From the NCBI RefSeq assembly GCF_002895925.1, contig NZ_NWUO01000003.1, forward strand, positions 1 to 64,000: a DNA stretch of 64,000 nucleotides, written 5' to 3'. The translations under genes were made by a program, and so were the position numbers. Position 1 is the first letter of the stretch. Each line of letters opens with the position of its first letter. Shown here piece by piece: positions 20,442 through 29,183 of the stretch. The stretch comes from Mixta theicola (GTDB taxonomy: Bacteria > Pseudomonadota > Gammaproteobacteria > Enterobacterales > Enterobacteriaceae). Under the pieces are notes generated by a model. That model was not told the origin of the DNA and searched no databases. It was given only the letters and a program-made list of their open reading frames with translations.

Positions 20442-21725
20442 ATGGCTGATAAAAAAGTGACGCTCACGCTAAATGGTGAAGCTCCTGTTGAGCTGGACGT
20501 GCTACAAGGCACGCTGGGCCAGGACGTTGTCGATGTCCGAAGCCTTGGCTCAAAGGGTTTGTTTACGTTTGACCCTGGTTTTACCTCTACTGCGTCCTGC
20601 GAATCCAAAATTACCTATATTGATGGTGATGAAGGCATCCTGCTCCATCGTGGCTATCCGATCGATCAACTTGCCACCCATTCTAATTACCTGGAAGTCT
20701 GTTACATTCTGCTGAACGGCGAAACGCCAACGTCAGAACAGTTTGAAGAGTTCCGTACCACCGTTACGCGCCATACCATGATTCATGAGCAGATTACCCG
20801 TCTGCTTCAGGGTTTCCGCCGCGATTCTCACCCGATGGCCGTCATGTGCGGCGTGACCGGTGCGCTGGCTGCGTTCTATCATGATTCACTGGACGTTAAC
20901 ATTGAGCGTCACCGCGAAATCGCAGCGTTCCGCCTGCTGTCTAAAATGCCGACCGTGGCGGCCATGTGTTACAAATACTCGATTGGTCAGCCATTCGTAT
21001 ATCCACGCAATGATCTCTCCTATGCCGGTAACTTCCTGCATATGATGTTCGCCACCCCGTGCGAAGAGTATAAGATTAACCCGGTGCTGGAACGCGCCAT
21101 GGATCGTATTCTGATCCTGCACGCTGACCATGAGCAGAACGCATCTACCTCAACGGTGCGTACTGCGGGTTCTTCCGGCGCTAACCCGTTCGCCTGTATC
21201 GCTGCGGGTATCGCCTCGCTATGGGGACCGGCGCACGGCGGCGCGAACGAAGCCTGCCTGCGTATGCTGGAAGAAATTAACCATAAAGAGCATATCCCGG
21301 AATTTGTGAAGCGTGCGAAAGATAAGAATGACTCTTTCCGCCTGATGGGCTTCGGACATCGTGTTTATAAAAACTACGATCCGCGTGCAACCGTCATGCG
21401 CGATACCTGTCATGAAGTGCTGAACGAGCTGGGTATGAAAGATGACCTGCTGGAAGTGGCGATGGAGCTGGAGCATATTGCGCTGAACGACCCCTACTTC
21501 ATTGAGCGCAAACTCTACCCGAACGTTGACTTCTACTCTGGCATTATTCTGAAAGCGATGGGTATTCCCTCTTCGATGTTTACCGTGATCTTTGCCATGG
21601 CGCGTACCGTTGGCTGGATCGCCCACTGGAAAGAGATGCATGACGAAGGAATGAAAATTGCCCGTCCGCGTCAGCTTTATACCGGTTACGAACAGCGCGA
21701 GTTTACCTCTAAATTATCGAAATAA
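20442..21725 (+). CDS. gltA: Citrate synthase
   Basis: Condenses acetyl-CoA and oxaloacetate to citrate, the entry step of the TCA cycle. The 427 residues match the hexameric, NADH-inhibited type II enzyme of enterobacteria. Catalytic residues are visible in WGPAHGGAN (His264), GFGHRVYK (His305) and NVDFYSG (Asp362). An AAGGAG ribosome site precedes the ATG. It is divergent from sdhCDAB and followed by its own terminator. Confidence 0.98.
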   Translation: MADKKVTLTLNGEAPVELDVLQGTLGQDVVDVRSLGSKGLFTFDPGFTSTASCESKITYIDGDEGILLHRGYPIDQLATHSNYLEVCYILLNGETPTSEQFEEFRTTVTRHTMIHEQITRLLQGFRRDSHPMAVMCGVTGALAAFYHDSLDVNIERHREIAAFRLLSKMPTVAAMCYKYSIGQPFVYPRNDLSYAGNFLHMMFATPCEEYKINPVLERAMDRILILHADHEQNASTSTVRTAGSSGANPFACIAAGIASLWGPAHGGANEACLRMLEEINHKEHIPEFVKRAKDKNDSFRLMGFGHRVYKNYDPRATVMRDTCHEVLNELGMKDDLLEVAMELEHIALNDPYFIERKLYPNVDFYSGIILKAMGIPSSMFTVIFAMARTVGWIAHWKEMHDEGMKIARPRQLYTGYEQREFTSKLSK

Positions 21726-21740
21726 TTTTGCTTCAGTTTA

Positions 21741-21763
21741 AAAGGGCCTGCGGGCCCTTTTTT
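21741..21763 (+). terminator. gltA terminator
   Basis: AAAGGGCC, loop TGCG and GGCCCTTT (21741-21760) form an 8-bp stem running into TTTTTT, 15 nt after the gltA stop codon. Confidence 0.93.
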
Positions 21764-21802
21764 ATGCGCTGTATAACGTGCAGTCAGATAAAGTTTTTAA
21801 CG

Positions 21803-22591
21803 TCAACGCTGGCAGCCGGGACACCAGTAAAAGGGACGCGATGAAAGCGTGCTTTTTTCGATAATTCCGCCGCAGCGCTCGCAGGGCTGGCCGGCACGAT
21901 GAAAAACTTTGAAGCTAAAGGCCGCGCCGTGGTGGGCACTTTTCATGGTGCCGCGCATCCGGTAAGAGTGACGCGGAATCGCCAGCAACGCCTGTACTAA
22001 ACGCTGTAGCTGCGGCTCCGTTAAGTCCTGCGCCCGATGTTGCGGTGCCAGCGCCGCCTCCCACAGAATTTCCACGCGTAAATAATTGCCTAAGCCCGCC
22101 AGAAAAGCCTGATCGAGCAGCAGGCCGCTGAACTGACGCCGACGGAAGCGCGGCGAAAGCAGGCGTTCGCGTACCTCCTCTTCCGTGAGCGTCATCTCCA
22201 GCACGTCGGGACCGATGCGCTGCAAAAAGGGATGCGCCGCCAGCGTATCGCTATTGTGCATCTCAATATCAGAAGCGCTATACAGCAGAATGGTTTGGTC
22301 GGCGCAGCCAAGCCGCACCCGTAATATCCGCTGCGTTTTTGGATCGCTGCCGGTTTTTACTACCCGCCAGACGCCGTATAGCTGGTTATGGCTGTAGAGC
22401 GTCAATCCGTTGGAAAAATGTGTCAGCAGCGCTTTACCGCGGGTTTCAATGGCGGTTACCGTTTCACCGATTAAGGCGTTTTCATAGGTTTTTAGCTGCG
22501 GAAAGGCAAACCAGACCTCCGTCAACGGTTTACCGATAATGGCCTCTTCCAGCCGATCCGCCGCCCGACGGATCTCTGGTCCTTCTGGCAT
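21803..22591 (-). CDS. nei: Endonuclease VIII (DNA glycosylase/AP lyase)
   Basis: Removes oxidised pyrimidines in base-excision repair and cleaves the abasic strand. The 262 residues begin [15 protein letters not shown], with N-terminal Pro2 (Schiff-base nucleophile) and Glu3. An H2TH region lies near residues 130-200, and a C-terminal zinc finger is seen in CERCGG...WCPGC. It lies 12 nt after pcp, so it is probably the distal gene of the 5-oxoproline operon, as nei follows pxpA in E. coli. Confidence 0.97.
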   Translation of the reverse strand: MPEGPEIRRAADRLEEAIIGKPLTEVWFAFPQLKTYENALIGETVTAIETRGKALLTHFSNGLTLYSHNQLYGVWRVVKTGSDPKTQRILRVRLGCADQTILLYSASDIEMHNSDTLAAHPFLQRIGPDVLEMTLTEEEVRERLLSPRFRRRQFSGLLLDQAFLAGLGNYLRVEILWEAALAPQHRAQDLTEPQLQRLVQALLAIPRHSYRMRGTMKSAHHGAAFSFKVFHRAGQPCERCGGIIEKSTLSSRPFYWCPGCQR

Positions 22592-22603
22592 AGAAATATC
22601 CTG

Positions 22604-23259
22604 TTAGTGCGTTGCGCCGCCAATCAGGCGCAGATCCTGTTCAGTTCGTAGCGCAATGGTAATCGCCATTTCCAGCGCCAGAATGACGGTTTGTGCTGCC
22701 ATGCTGGGCGCGCCGGGATGATTGATCGCCTGCTCCGGCAGATAAGGAATATGAATAAAACCGCCGCGCACCGTATTGTCCTGTTGAGCCAGACGATGCA
22801 GTAGCCCGTACATCACATGGTTACAGACGTAGGTTCCTGCGGTTTGCGACACCGATGCGGGAATGCCTGCTTCACGAATTCCTTCGACAATCGCCTTAAT
22901 CGGCAATGTAGAAAAATAAGCCGCCGGGCCGCCGGGCCGCCGGGGATAATCGGCTCATCAATGGGTTGATTACCGTTGTTATCAGCGATACGCGCATCGT
23001 TGATGTTAATGCCAATCCGTTCGACGGTTATATCGGTCCGCCCACCGGCCTGCCCTACCGCAATGACTAACTCCGGCTGCTGCGCCTCCATCTCGGCATA
23101 AAGCGTGGTTAGCGCATCGCCAAAGGCGCAGGGCAGCTCTTTTGCCACTACCTGAAAGCCGCACAGCATACGCTCGTGCAGCTGACGCACCGCTTCCCAT
23201 GAAGGGTTAATCTGCTCACCGCCGAAAGGCTCGAACGCTGTAATCAATACTGTTCTCAT
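22604..23259 (-). pseudogene. pcp: Pyrrolidone-carboxylate peptidase, frameshifted
   Basis: Pcp removes N-terminal pyroglutamate from peptides. The first frame (148 codons, from the ATG at 23259) matches the family to about residue 110 ([20 protein letters not shown], catalytic Glu in [10 protein letters not shown]). The rest continues in another frame, with the catalytic Cys in YVCNHVMYG and His in IHIPYLPEQ. The break lies in three perfect copies of CCGCCGGG (22921-22944). Removing one 8-bp unit gives a continuous 215-residue protein, the normal family length. It follows DUF979 by 7 nt. As written the gene is inactive; it may be a recent mutation, a phase-variable tract or a sequencing error. 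Confidence 0.9.
22921..22944. repeat. Three tandem 8-bp units inside pcp
   Basis: Three perfect tandem copies of CCGCCGGG lie in the pcp coding region. The open frame requires two copies (or five), so the present number shifts the frame by 8 nt. Tandem units of this kind change number by replication slippage. Confidence 0.95.
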
Positions 23260-23266
23260 TATTGCC

Positions 23267-24283
23267 TCACAGGAACATCAGGAAATAGAGCAAAAATATG
23301 TTCACAATTAACAGTAGCACGCCGGTCGGCGTCTGCGCCCGGATGACCGCATTGCGGTCCGGCAACTCCAGCAGCGCCGCGGGGACGATATTAAAATTCG
23401 CCGCCATCGGCGTCATCAGGGTGCCGCAGTAGCCGGAAAACATCCCGATGGCGGCCATCACGGCCGGATTTCCGCCGTGCTGAAGCACCAGCACAGGAAT
23501 GCCGATACCGGCGGTGACAATGGGAAAAGCCGCAAAGGCATTGCCCATAATTATGGTTAACAGCGCCATGCCGATAACAAACACCGTCACGGCAATAAAG
23601 CGATTATCCACCGCCAGATACTGCTCCGTCAGGTGAGCGATAGCGCTGCCGACGCCCGCGCTGGTAAACAGCAGCCCCAGCGTGGCAAGGATTTGCGGCA
23701 AAATAAAGGCCCAGCCGATCGAATCCAGCAGACGGCGCGTTTCCTGTATCGACTGCGCCGGACGCTCGCGGCTGATTTTCAGCGCCACCAGCCAGCCCAC
23801 CAGGCAGCCAACGGTCATAGAAAACAGCGTGACCAGCGTAGAGTGCTTGCCTTCACCAAAAACCACAGACTCCAGGCCGGGAATATGGTTAAACGCCAGC
23901 ACGCCCGCCACCGTCACCAGCGGGATCGCCAGCGCCGGTAAGAAGAGACGATTGCCAAGGCGGCTGGCGCTCTCCTGACGTTCACCTTCGCTGCGCTGAT
24001 GATAGCTCCCAAGTTTTACCCCACCCAGGCCAGCAATCAGCGCCATCACCACCACCAGCACGCCGATAAGAATATGCAGGTTGCGTGCGCCGCCTTCCCC
24101 GGAACCGGTTAGCTGCGCCGCCAGTTGATATGCCCAGTCACCGATAAAAAACATCAGGCCGTACAGACCCCAGAATAACCCGGTAGTGATACGCCGCGGA
24201 TTGGCCTTATCGCGCCATGACATCAGCGCCACTACCAGCAAAATCAGCCCGGCAAGATAAAACAGATACTGTTGCTGAAACAT
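23267..24283 (-). CDS. DUF979 membrane protein, putative permease subunit
   Basis: Predicted inner-membrane protein of 338 residues with about nine hydrophobic segments and the conserved C-terminal run [14 protein letters not shown]...[15 protein letters not shown]. The latter resembles the substrate-binding hairpins of ion-transporter-superfamily carriers. Biochemical function is not established to my knowledge. Family members cluster with pcp, DUF969 and pxpABC in diverse bacteria. That supports, but does not prove, a role in 5-oxoproline or pyroglutamyl-peptide uptake. Its ATG overlaps the DUF969 stop by one nucleotide, and pcp follows after 7 nt. Confidence 0.85.
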   Translation of the reverse strand: MFQQQYLFYLAGLILLVVALMSWRDKANPRRITTGLFWGLYGLMFFIGDWAYQLAAQLTGSGEGGARNLHILIGVLVVVMALIAGLGGVKLGSYHQRSEGERQESASRLGNRLFLPALAIPLVTVAGVLAFNHIPGLESVVFGEGKHSTLVTLFSMTVGCLVGWLVALKISRERPAQSIQETRRLLDSIGWAFILPQILATLGLLFTSAGVGSAIAHLTEQYLAVDNRFIAVTVFVIGMALLTIIMGNAFAAFPIVTAGIGIPVLVLQHGGNPAVMAAIGMFSGYCGTLMTPMAANFNIVPAALLELPDRNAVIRAQTPTGVLLLIVNIFLLYFLMFL

Positions 24284-25011
24284 TAGCGGCCCCCTTTTTG
24301 CTGTAGCGCCGCCTGGTTCAGCGCGCTCAGCTCCGCCGCCAGCTTTTTATCAAGCCGACGCAGGCGCAGGGAGTGAATAATGAAAGCGCTTACCGCCGTG
24401 GGAATGCCCCACAGCGCGATATGCAGCGGTTCGGTGTGGATACCGCCCGATTCCAGCATAAAGTTGTGCATGAAAATAATCGCACCAAAGGCGACAAAAA
24501 TATCTTCGCCAAAAAATAGCCCAACGTTATCCGTTGCGGCTGACATGGCGCGCAGACGGTAGCGCACCGAAGCGGGCAGATCGCCGTAACGATTTTCCAC
24601 TGCGCCTTCCGCCATCGGTGCCAGCAGCGGCCGCACCATCTGCGGGTGGCCGCCCAGGCTGGTCAGCCCCAGCGCCGCCGTCGCTTCACGCACCAGCAAA
24701 TAGATAATTAACAGACGACCCGCGGTGGCGGTTTTAATCGTGGCAATCCACGCCTGGGCGCGCTCTTTTAAGCCATGACGCTCCAGCAAACCGATTACCG
24801 CCAGCGGCAACAGCAGAATAAACGGCAGATTACGGGTATTCAGGAAACCTGAGCCCAGCTTTTCCAGAATATCCGCCAGCGGCATATGGGCGGCGATGCC
24901 GGTGATCAGACCGGCAACGATCACTACCAGCACCGGGTTAAAGCGCAGTAAAAAGCCGATAATAATGGCTGCGATGCCCAATAATGGCCACAGATTCACC
25001 AAAGGTTGCAT
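24283..25011 (-). CDS. DUF969 membrane protein, putative permease subunit
   Basis: A 242-residue membrane protein with about six hydrophobic segments. The conserved motifs LVREATAALGLTSLGGHPQM and AATDNVGLFFGEDIFVAFGA are recognisable as DUF969. It is always paired with DUF979, with which it shares a TAATG overlap here, so the two likely form one transporter. The upstream gap to pxpA is only 45 nt and holds a strong terminator hairpin, then AGGAG and the ATG. Expression therefore depends on read-through or an unseen promoter. The specific substrate is inferred from context only. Confidence 0.85.
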   Translation of the reverse strand: MQPLVNLWPLLGIAAIIIGFLLRFNPVLVVIVAGLITGIAAHMPLADILEKLGSGFLNTRNLPFILLLPLAVIGLLERHGLKERAQAWIATIKTATAGRLLIIYLLVREATAALGLTSLGGHPQMVRPLLAPMAEGAVENRYGDLPASVRYRLRAMSAATDNVGLFFGEDIFVAFGAIIFMHNFMLESGGIHTEPLHIALWGIPTAVSAFIIHSLRLRRLDKKLAAELSALNQAALQQKGGR

Positions 25012-25024
25012 AAATTCTCCTGAT

Positions 25025-25050
25025 AAAAAAGCCCCGACGCGTGTCGGGGC
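25025..25050 (-). terminator. Terminator between pxpA and DUF969
   Basis: On the minus strand GCCCCGAC, loop ACGC and GTCGGGGC (25031-25050) form an 8-bp GC-rich stem followed by six T (25025-25030). It ends 13 nt before the DUF969 ATG and starts 6 nt after the pxpA stop codon, so it splits the 5-oxoproline cluster. Confidence 0.9.
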
Positions 25051-25056
25051 AAAATG

Positions 25057-25797
25057 TCAGTCTTCGCTGCTAACTGAAATATGCTGCGCGGCAAATGCGG
25101 CGCGCAGGCGACGAGCGAAAGCCAACGCATGCGGGCCGTCACCGTGCAGACAAACGGTCTGTGCATGCAGCGATACCCACTCACCGGTGACGCTGGCGAT
25201 TTTGCCCTGCTGCACCATGCTCAGCGTACGAGAAATGGCCTGCTCTTCTTCTTCAATCATCGCGCCCGGCTGATTGCGCGGCACCAGCGAGCCATCGGCC
25301 TGATAACCGCGATCGGCAAATACCTCTTCCCGGGTGCGCAATCCATGATGCTGCGCGGCCCGGATCGACTCGCTGCCCGCCAGTCCCACCAGCAGCAGGC
25401 TGGCATCCACCGATTTTACCGCCCTGGCAATCGCATCCGCCAGCAGCCCATCGCGCGCGGCCTGGTTATATAACATGCCGTGCGGTTTGACGTGCGTCAG
25501 CTTTCCCCCTTCGCTTTCAGCAAGGGTTTTCAGCGCGCCAATTTGATACAGCACCTGGGCATACACCGTTTCCGGCGGCAGCTGCATGGCGCTGCGGCCA
25601 AAATTTTCCCGATCGGGAAAAGAGGGATGCGCGCCAATCGCCACGCCAAACTCCAGCGCCCACCGTACCGACTGCAGCATGGTTTGCGCATCGCCCGCGT
25701 GAAAACCACAGGCGATATTGGCTGAACTGACTAATTGCAACAGTTCGCGATCGTGGCCGCAGCCTTCGCCTAAATCCGCGTTTAAATCAATTTTCAT
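25057..25797 (-). CDS. pxpA: 5-Oxoprolinase subunit A
   Basis: LamB/YcsF-family subunit of the ATP-dependent PxpABC 5-oxoprolinase, which opens 5-oxoproline to glutamate. The 246 residues begin [14 protein letters not shown] and carry [25 protein letters not shown] and [10 protein letters not shown] chose the ATG at 25797, which matches the family N-terminus, over one nine codons upstream. It overlaps the end of pxpC by 11 nt, so translation is likely coupled. Confidence 0.96.
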   Translation of the reverse strand: MKIDLNADLGEGCGHDRELLQLVSSANIACGFHAGDAQTMLQSVRWALEFGVAIGAHPSFPDRENFGRSAMQLPPETVYAQVLYQIGALKTLAESEGGKLTHVKPHGMLYNQAARDGLLADAIARAVKSVDASLLLVGLAGSESIRAAQHHGLRTREEVFADRGYQADGSLVPRNQPGAMIEEEEQAISRTLSMVQQGKIASVTGEWVSLHAQTVCLHGDGPHALAFARRLRAAFAAQHISVSSED

Positions 25798-26719
25798 CTT
25801 CCAGCCCCCACGCCATACGCTCAATAACCCGCTGCTGCTGCTGCTTCGCCTGTAACGCCTCCTCCAGCGTACAGTGAATAAAATGGATCGGTTCGCCCAG
25901 ACGGATTTGCGCCAGGTGATAAAGATCGGCTTCGATCACACAGGCAATGCGCGGATAGCCGCCGGTGGTTTGGGCATCGGCCATCAGCACAATCGGTTGG
26001 CCGTTATGAGGAACCTGAATAACGCCGGGCAGCAGGCCATGCGAAAGCAGTTCGCGGCTGACGTTGCGCGCCAGCGAGCGCCCCTGAAGGCGATAGCCCA
26101 TACGGTTACTCTGCGGATCGAGCCGCCAGGAAACGCGCCAAAACGCTTCCTGCGACTCTTTACTGAATTCGTGATATTCCGGCCCCGGCAGCGCGCGCAG
26201 GCGATTGCCCCACAGCAGCTGCCGCACGCCGACGGTTTTGCTGAACTCACGCGTTGGCGCAACCAGCGGCAGCAGATCGCCATCCTGCAGACGCCGCCCC
26301 TGCCAGCCGCCGAATTCCGCCTTAATATCGGTACTGCAGGAGCCCAGCGTCGGCACAACATTAAAGCCGCCGTTAATCGCCAGATAGCTGCGCATGCCGC
26401 GTACCGGCATCGATAGCGTCAGGCGCTGGCCTTTTTTTACCGGTAGACGCCAGCCGGTCCAGACCGGACGGCCATCTAAATCGGCATTGCAGCCGGCCCC
26501 CGTTAGCGCAAACCAGCCATCGCGATCGAATTCCGCACAAAACTGGCCCAGCGTAATTTCCAGCACCGCCTGGGTCTGCGGATTCCCCACCAGCAGATTC
26601 GCGGTGCGCATTGCCGGTTCATCCAGCACGCCGCCGCTGCTGATGCCAAACTGACGCCAGCCGCTGCGGCCGCTGTCCTGTAGCGTGGTGTTCATTCCGG
26701 CACGGATAATTTTCAGCAT
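25787..26719 (-). CDS. pxpC: 5-Oxoprolinase subunit C
   Basis: Carboxyltransferase-like subunit (AHS2 family, YbgK) of the PxpABC enzyme. The 310 residues include [20 protein letters not shown] at the start, [11 protein letters not shown], and [20 protein letters not shown] near residue 225. They share similarity with the urea-carboxylase and allophanate-hydrolase accessory domains. It overlaps pxpB by 7 nt upstream and pxpA by 11 nt downstream. Length equals that of E. coli YbgK. Confidence 0.96.
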   Translation of the reverse strand: MLKIIRAGMNTTLQDSGRSGWRQFGISSGGVLDEPAMRTANLLVGNPQTQAVLEITLGQFCAEFDRDGWFALTGAGCNADLDGRPVWTGWRLPVKKGQRLTLSMPVRGMRSYLAINGGFNVVPTLGSCSTDIKAEFGGWQGRRLQDGDLLPLVAPTREFSKTVGVRQLLWGNRLRALPGPEYHEFSKESQEAFWRVSWRLDPQSNRMGYRLQGRSLARNVSRELLSHGLLPGVIQVPHNGQPIVLMADAQTTGGYPRIACVIEADLYHLAQIRLGEPIHFIHCTLEEALQAKQQQQRVIERMAWGLEDEN

Positions 26720-27369
26720 ACGCCCTCCTTCTGCGGTACAAAGCGTACCTTATCTCCCGGGCGCAGCAGCGTGGGCGGCTGATGCTGCGGATTAAACAAC
26801 GATAGCGTGGTGCGACCTAACAGCTGCCAGCCGCCGGGCGACGCCAGAGGATAGATACCGGTCTGACTGCCGCCGATGCCCACCGATCCCGCCGGCACCA
26901 GCACGCGCGGTTCATCGCGGCGCGGCGCATGCAGGCGGCTGTCCAGCCCGCCCAGATAGGGAAAGCCTGGCTGAAAGCCGATGAAATAGACGACGTATTC
27001 GGCGGCGGAGTGCGCCTCAACGAGTTGCTGCGGCGTCATTTGACAGTGGCGCGCCACCTCGTCCAAATCGGGACCGGCTTCGCCGCCATACACCACCGGA
27101 ATGGCGACATCGCGCGATTCGGGTAAAACGGCTTCGCTCTCTTCCCACCAGGTTTGCAGACGTTCAATGGCGTCCAGCGCCTGGTGCTGTGGGTCGCGCA
27201 GAATAACGGTGAGGTTATTCATTCCTGGGATCGCTTCCAGTACCTGCGGATAGCCGCGCAGGCGCTCTGTTAATCCCCAAATTCGCTGTTGGCTGAACAG
27301 CGAAACAGGCGGTTCCAGCTCAAGCACGACCGCGCGTTCCCCCAACAGGTAACAACGTGCCCTTTGCAA
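26713..27369 (-). CDS. pxpB: 5-Oxoprolinase subunit B
   Basis: AHS1-family subunit (YbgJ) of the PxpABC complex, converting 5-oxoproline to glutamate with ATP. The 218 residues carry [26 protein letters not shown] and the C-terminal [14 protein letters not shown]. Translation starts at TTG (27369), supported by AGGAGG seven nucleotides upstream and by the family start MQRARCYL. It is the first gene of the operon and has a promoter 55-83 bp upstream. Confidence 0.96.
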   Translation of the reverse strand: MQRARCYLLGERAVVLELEPPVSLFSQQRIWGLTERLRGYPQVLEAIPGMNNLTVILRDPQHQALDAIERLQTWWEESEAVLPESRDVAIPVVYGGEAGPDLDEVARHCQMTPQQLVEAHSAAEYVVYFIGFQPGFPYLGGLDSRLHAPRRDEPRVLVPAGSVGIGGSQTGIYPLASPGGWQLLGRTTLSLFNPQHQPPTLLRPGDKVRFVPQKEGVC

Positions 27370-27423
27370 AACTTACCTCCTGTCATAACTAAACGATTCA
27401 AACTTATTCATTTTGAGCAGATA

Positions 27424-27452
27424 GTTATGCTGAGATGAAGCAAGCGTGTCAA
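27424..27452 (-). promoter_or_regulatory. pxpB operon promoter
   Basis: A perfect -35 TTGACA (27447-27452, minus strand) is 17 bp from a -10-like CATAAC (27424-27429). The start would lie near 27417, about 48 nt before the pxpB TTG. Confidence 0.65.
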
Positions 27453-27546
27453 CCGCTTTACATAAGACGATGTCACGAAAATGACGACGGGCGCCGCCGC
27501 CGTCATTATCCGCAAGAGAAATGGTCAGGTGAAAATCAGGCGGGGA

Positions 27547-28290
27547 TCAGGCTGGGTTATCAATATCAATAAAAGTGACATCCAGCTGATGATGCGTCGC
27601 CAGCCATTCGCCCAGCGCCCGAATACCGCCGCGTTCAGTAGCATGGTGACCGGCGGCAAAAAAGTGCAGCCCATTTTCTCTGGCGCTGTGAATCGTCTGT
27701 TCTGACACTTCGCCAGTAATAAACGCATCCACACCAAAGGCCGCGGCGCTGTCGATAAAGCCCTGCCCGCCGCCGCTGCACCAGGCGATACGGCGAATCT
27801 GCCGCGGCGCGTTATCGCCGCAGTGCAAAGGCTGACGTCCTGATACGCGGGTAATTCGCGCCGCCAGCTGCTCTCCGCTCAGGCTTTCATCCAGTTCGCC
27901 CCACGGCACCAGCGGCTGCACCTCGCCCTGCACGCTAATGCCCAGCGCCTGCGCCAGCTGCGCGTTATTTCCTAATTGTGGATGCGCGTCCAGCGGCAGA
28001 TGCCAGCCATAGAGATTAATATCGTTTGCCAGCAGGGTTCGCAGGCGACGGCGCTTCATGCCTTTAATCACCGGCGCTTCGTTTTTCCAGAAGTAGCCGT
28101 GATGCACCATTACCGCATCCGCCTGTAAACGCACCGCCTCATCCAACAGAGCCTGACAGGCCGTTACGCCGGTCACGATTTTTTTCACCTCATCGCGTCC
28201 TTCAACCTGCAAACCGTTAGGCGCATAATCGCTAAAGGCCGCGCTGTTCAGCTGTTGGTTAACGATTCGCTCCAGTTCAAAATTATTCAT
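27547..28290 (-). CDS. ybgI: YbgI, NIF3-family metal-binding protein
   Basis: NIF3/DUF34 protein with a di-metal centre, annotated as a GTP cyclohydrolase I type 2 homologue; its true function is unresolved. The 247 residues include the metal ligands in MVHHGYFWK (near 64-66), the LYGWHLPLDAH motif, and the C-terminal FFAAGHHATERGG. In E. coli it precedes pxpBCA. Here it lies 177 bp upstream of pxpB, which has its own promoter, and 4 nt after the photolyase remnant. Confidence 0.95.
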   Translation of the reverse strand: MNNFELERIVNQQLNSAAFSDYAPNGLQVEGRDEVKKIVTGVTACQALLDEAVRLQADAVMVHHGYFWKNEAPVIKGMKRRRLRTLLANDINLYGWHLPLDAHPQLGNNAQLAQALGISVQGEVQPLVPWGELDESLSGEQLAARITRVSGRQPLHCGDNAPRQIRRIAWCSGGGQGFIDSAAAFGVDAFITGEVSEQTIHSARENGLHFFAAGHHATERGGIRALGEWLATHHQLDVTFIDIDNPA

Positions 28291-28294
28291 TCAT

Positions 28295-28420
28295 TTACTC
28301 CGGCATCACATTGGACGCGTTGCGCGCCGCTTCAAAAATAGCTAAGGTTTTTTTTCTTGCCGTCTTATGTTCCACCATCGACGAGGGATAATCGAGCCGC
28401 TGATTATTTTTCTTTGCCCA
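28295..28420 (-). pseudogene. phrB: C-terminal remnant of deoxyribodipyrimidine photolyase
   Basis: The minus strand keeps 41 codons in frame from WAKKNNQRLDYPSSMVEHK to EAARNASNVMPE and a stop codon, just upstream of ybgI. This is the extreme C-terminus of class I CPD photolyase (family pattern W-x3-DYPxPhhhHKxAR...AFEAAR). DNA upstream (28421-28590) shows no further similarity to photolyase, so the other roughly 430 codons have been lost. An in-frame ATG seven codons upstream of it would allow a 47-residue peptide, which I do not think is a gene. Confidence 0.75.
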
Positions 28421-28591
28421 GCCGTTTATGTCTGCCATCAAAATGCACGCTGTCATCCAATAAACAGGCGCAGTTTCCTGCCGGGATTTTCTCGCCCATC
28501 GTTATACAGCATAAGTATTTATGTATAAGTTTAAACGTGGCCGAAGCGTCTGTCTGACACACCGAAAAACCAGTAACACGCTGGTATAACG

Positions 28592-28619
28592 CAAAAAAAT
28601 CCCGCCGAAGGGGCGGGAT
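28592..28619 (-). terminator. ybfA terminator
   Basis: Minus-strand ATCCCGCC, loop CCTTC and GGCGGGAT (28599-28619) is followed by seven T (28592-28598). It lies about 50 nt after the ybfA stop codon. Between it and the phrB remnant (28421-28591) I see nothing recognisable. Confidence 0.92.
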
Positions 28620-28670
28620 ATTAATAAGCGGTTATCGTCAGCGCTGAAGCGGGCACCAAAAAAAGCGGGC

Positions 28671-28874
28671 CTAATAGATGTCTGCGCCTGCGGCTTCAGC
28701 CTGCGCCAGCCAAACGGGTTTGCTGCTGGTTTTGCTCCAGACGCGGTGCAGATAGCTATAAAAACGCGCACGATCGCTGCGGAACAGCATAACCGGCAGC
28801 GCCAGCAGGCCGATGACGACCACGGCCGTGCGACGCAGGATAATTTTATGCAAGGGATAACTGGAATAGATCAC
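28671..28874 (-). CDS. ybfA: YbfA family small membrane protein
   Basis: A 67-residue protein of unknown function matching E. coli YbfA (68 residues), especially in the C-terminal half: [17 protein letters not shown], then KPVW and QAE. One membrane helix is predicted at about 14-33. The start is GTG at 28874 with GGGAGG five nucleotides upstream. It stands alone between the pgm terminator and its own terminator. In E. coli it lies beside kdpFABC, which is absent here. Confidence 0.85.
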   Translation of the reverse strand: MIYSSYPLHKIILRRTAVVVIGLLALPVMLFRSDRARFYSYLHRVWSKTSSKPVWLAQAEAAGADIY

Positions 28875-29138
28875 CTGGGCCTCCCGGAAGATTAAATAAC
28901 AACCGAATAGTTTATTAGTTAATCATCATATGCCGCATTATGTAATTTTACTACTCATCCGACCACTAAATTGACGAAAAAAAGCGCAGGCGCAGGTTTT
29001 TATGTAATCAAGTTACATTTATGTAAATGACAGGTAATCAATTTATACCAGGCTAGCCGGATTTCCCTGCAAGGCGCATCTGCTTACCGAAACCGGTATC
29101 GGCTATCGCTTTCTGCCGTCACAGCGCCGCGCGGCCAT

Positions 29139-29164
29139 AAAAAAAGGCGCTGGATCTCAGCGCC
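29139..29164 (-). terminator. seqA-pgm terminator
   Basis: Minus-strand GGCGCTG, loop AGATC and CAGCGCC (29146-29164) runs into seven T (29139-29145), about 20 nt after the pgm stop codon. The rest of the gap up to ybfA (28875-29138) is non-coding, with no clear signal beyond a likely ybfA promoter region. Confidence 0.92.
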
Positions 29165-29183
29165 TTTCTCGTATCGATTAGCC

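Noticed and set aside
28421-28600. Short frame MADINGWAKKN… extending the photolyase stub to 47 codons
   Set aside because: There is no ribosome site, the extra residues do not match photolyase, and it is better explained as a deletion junction.
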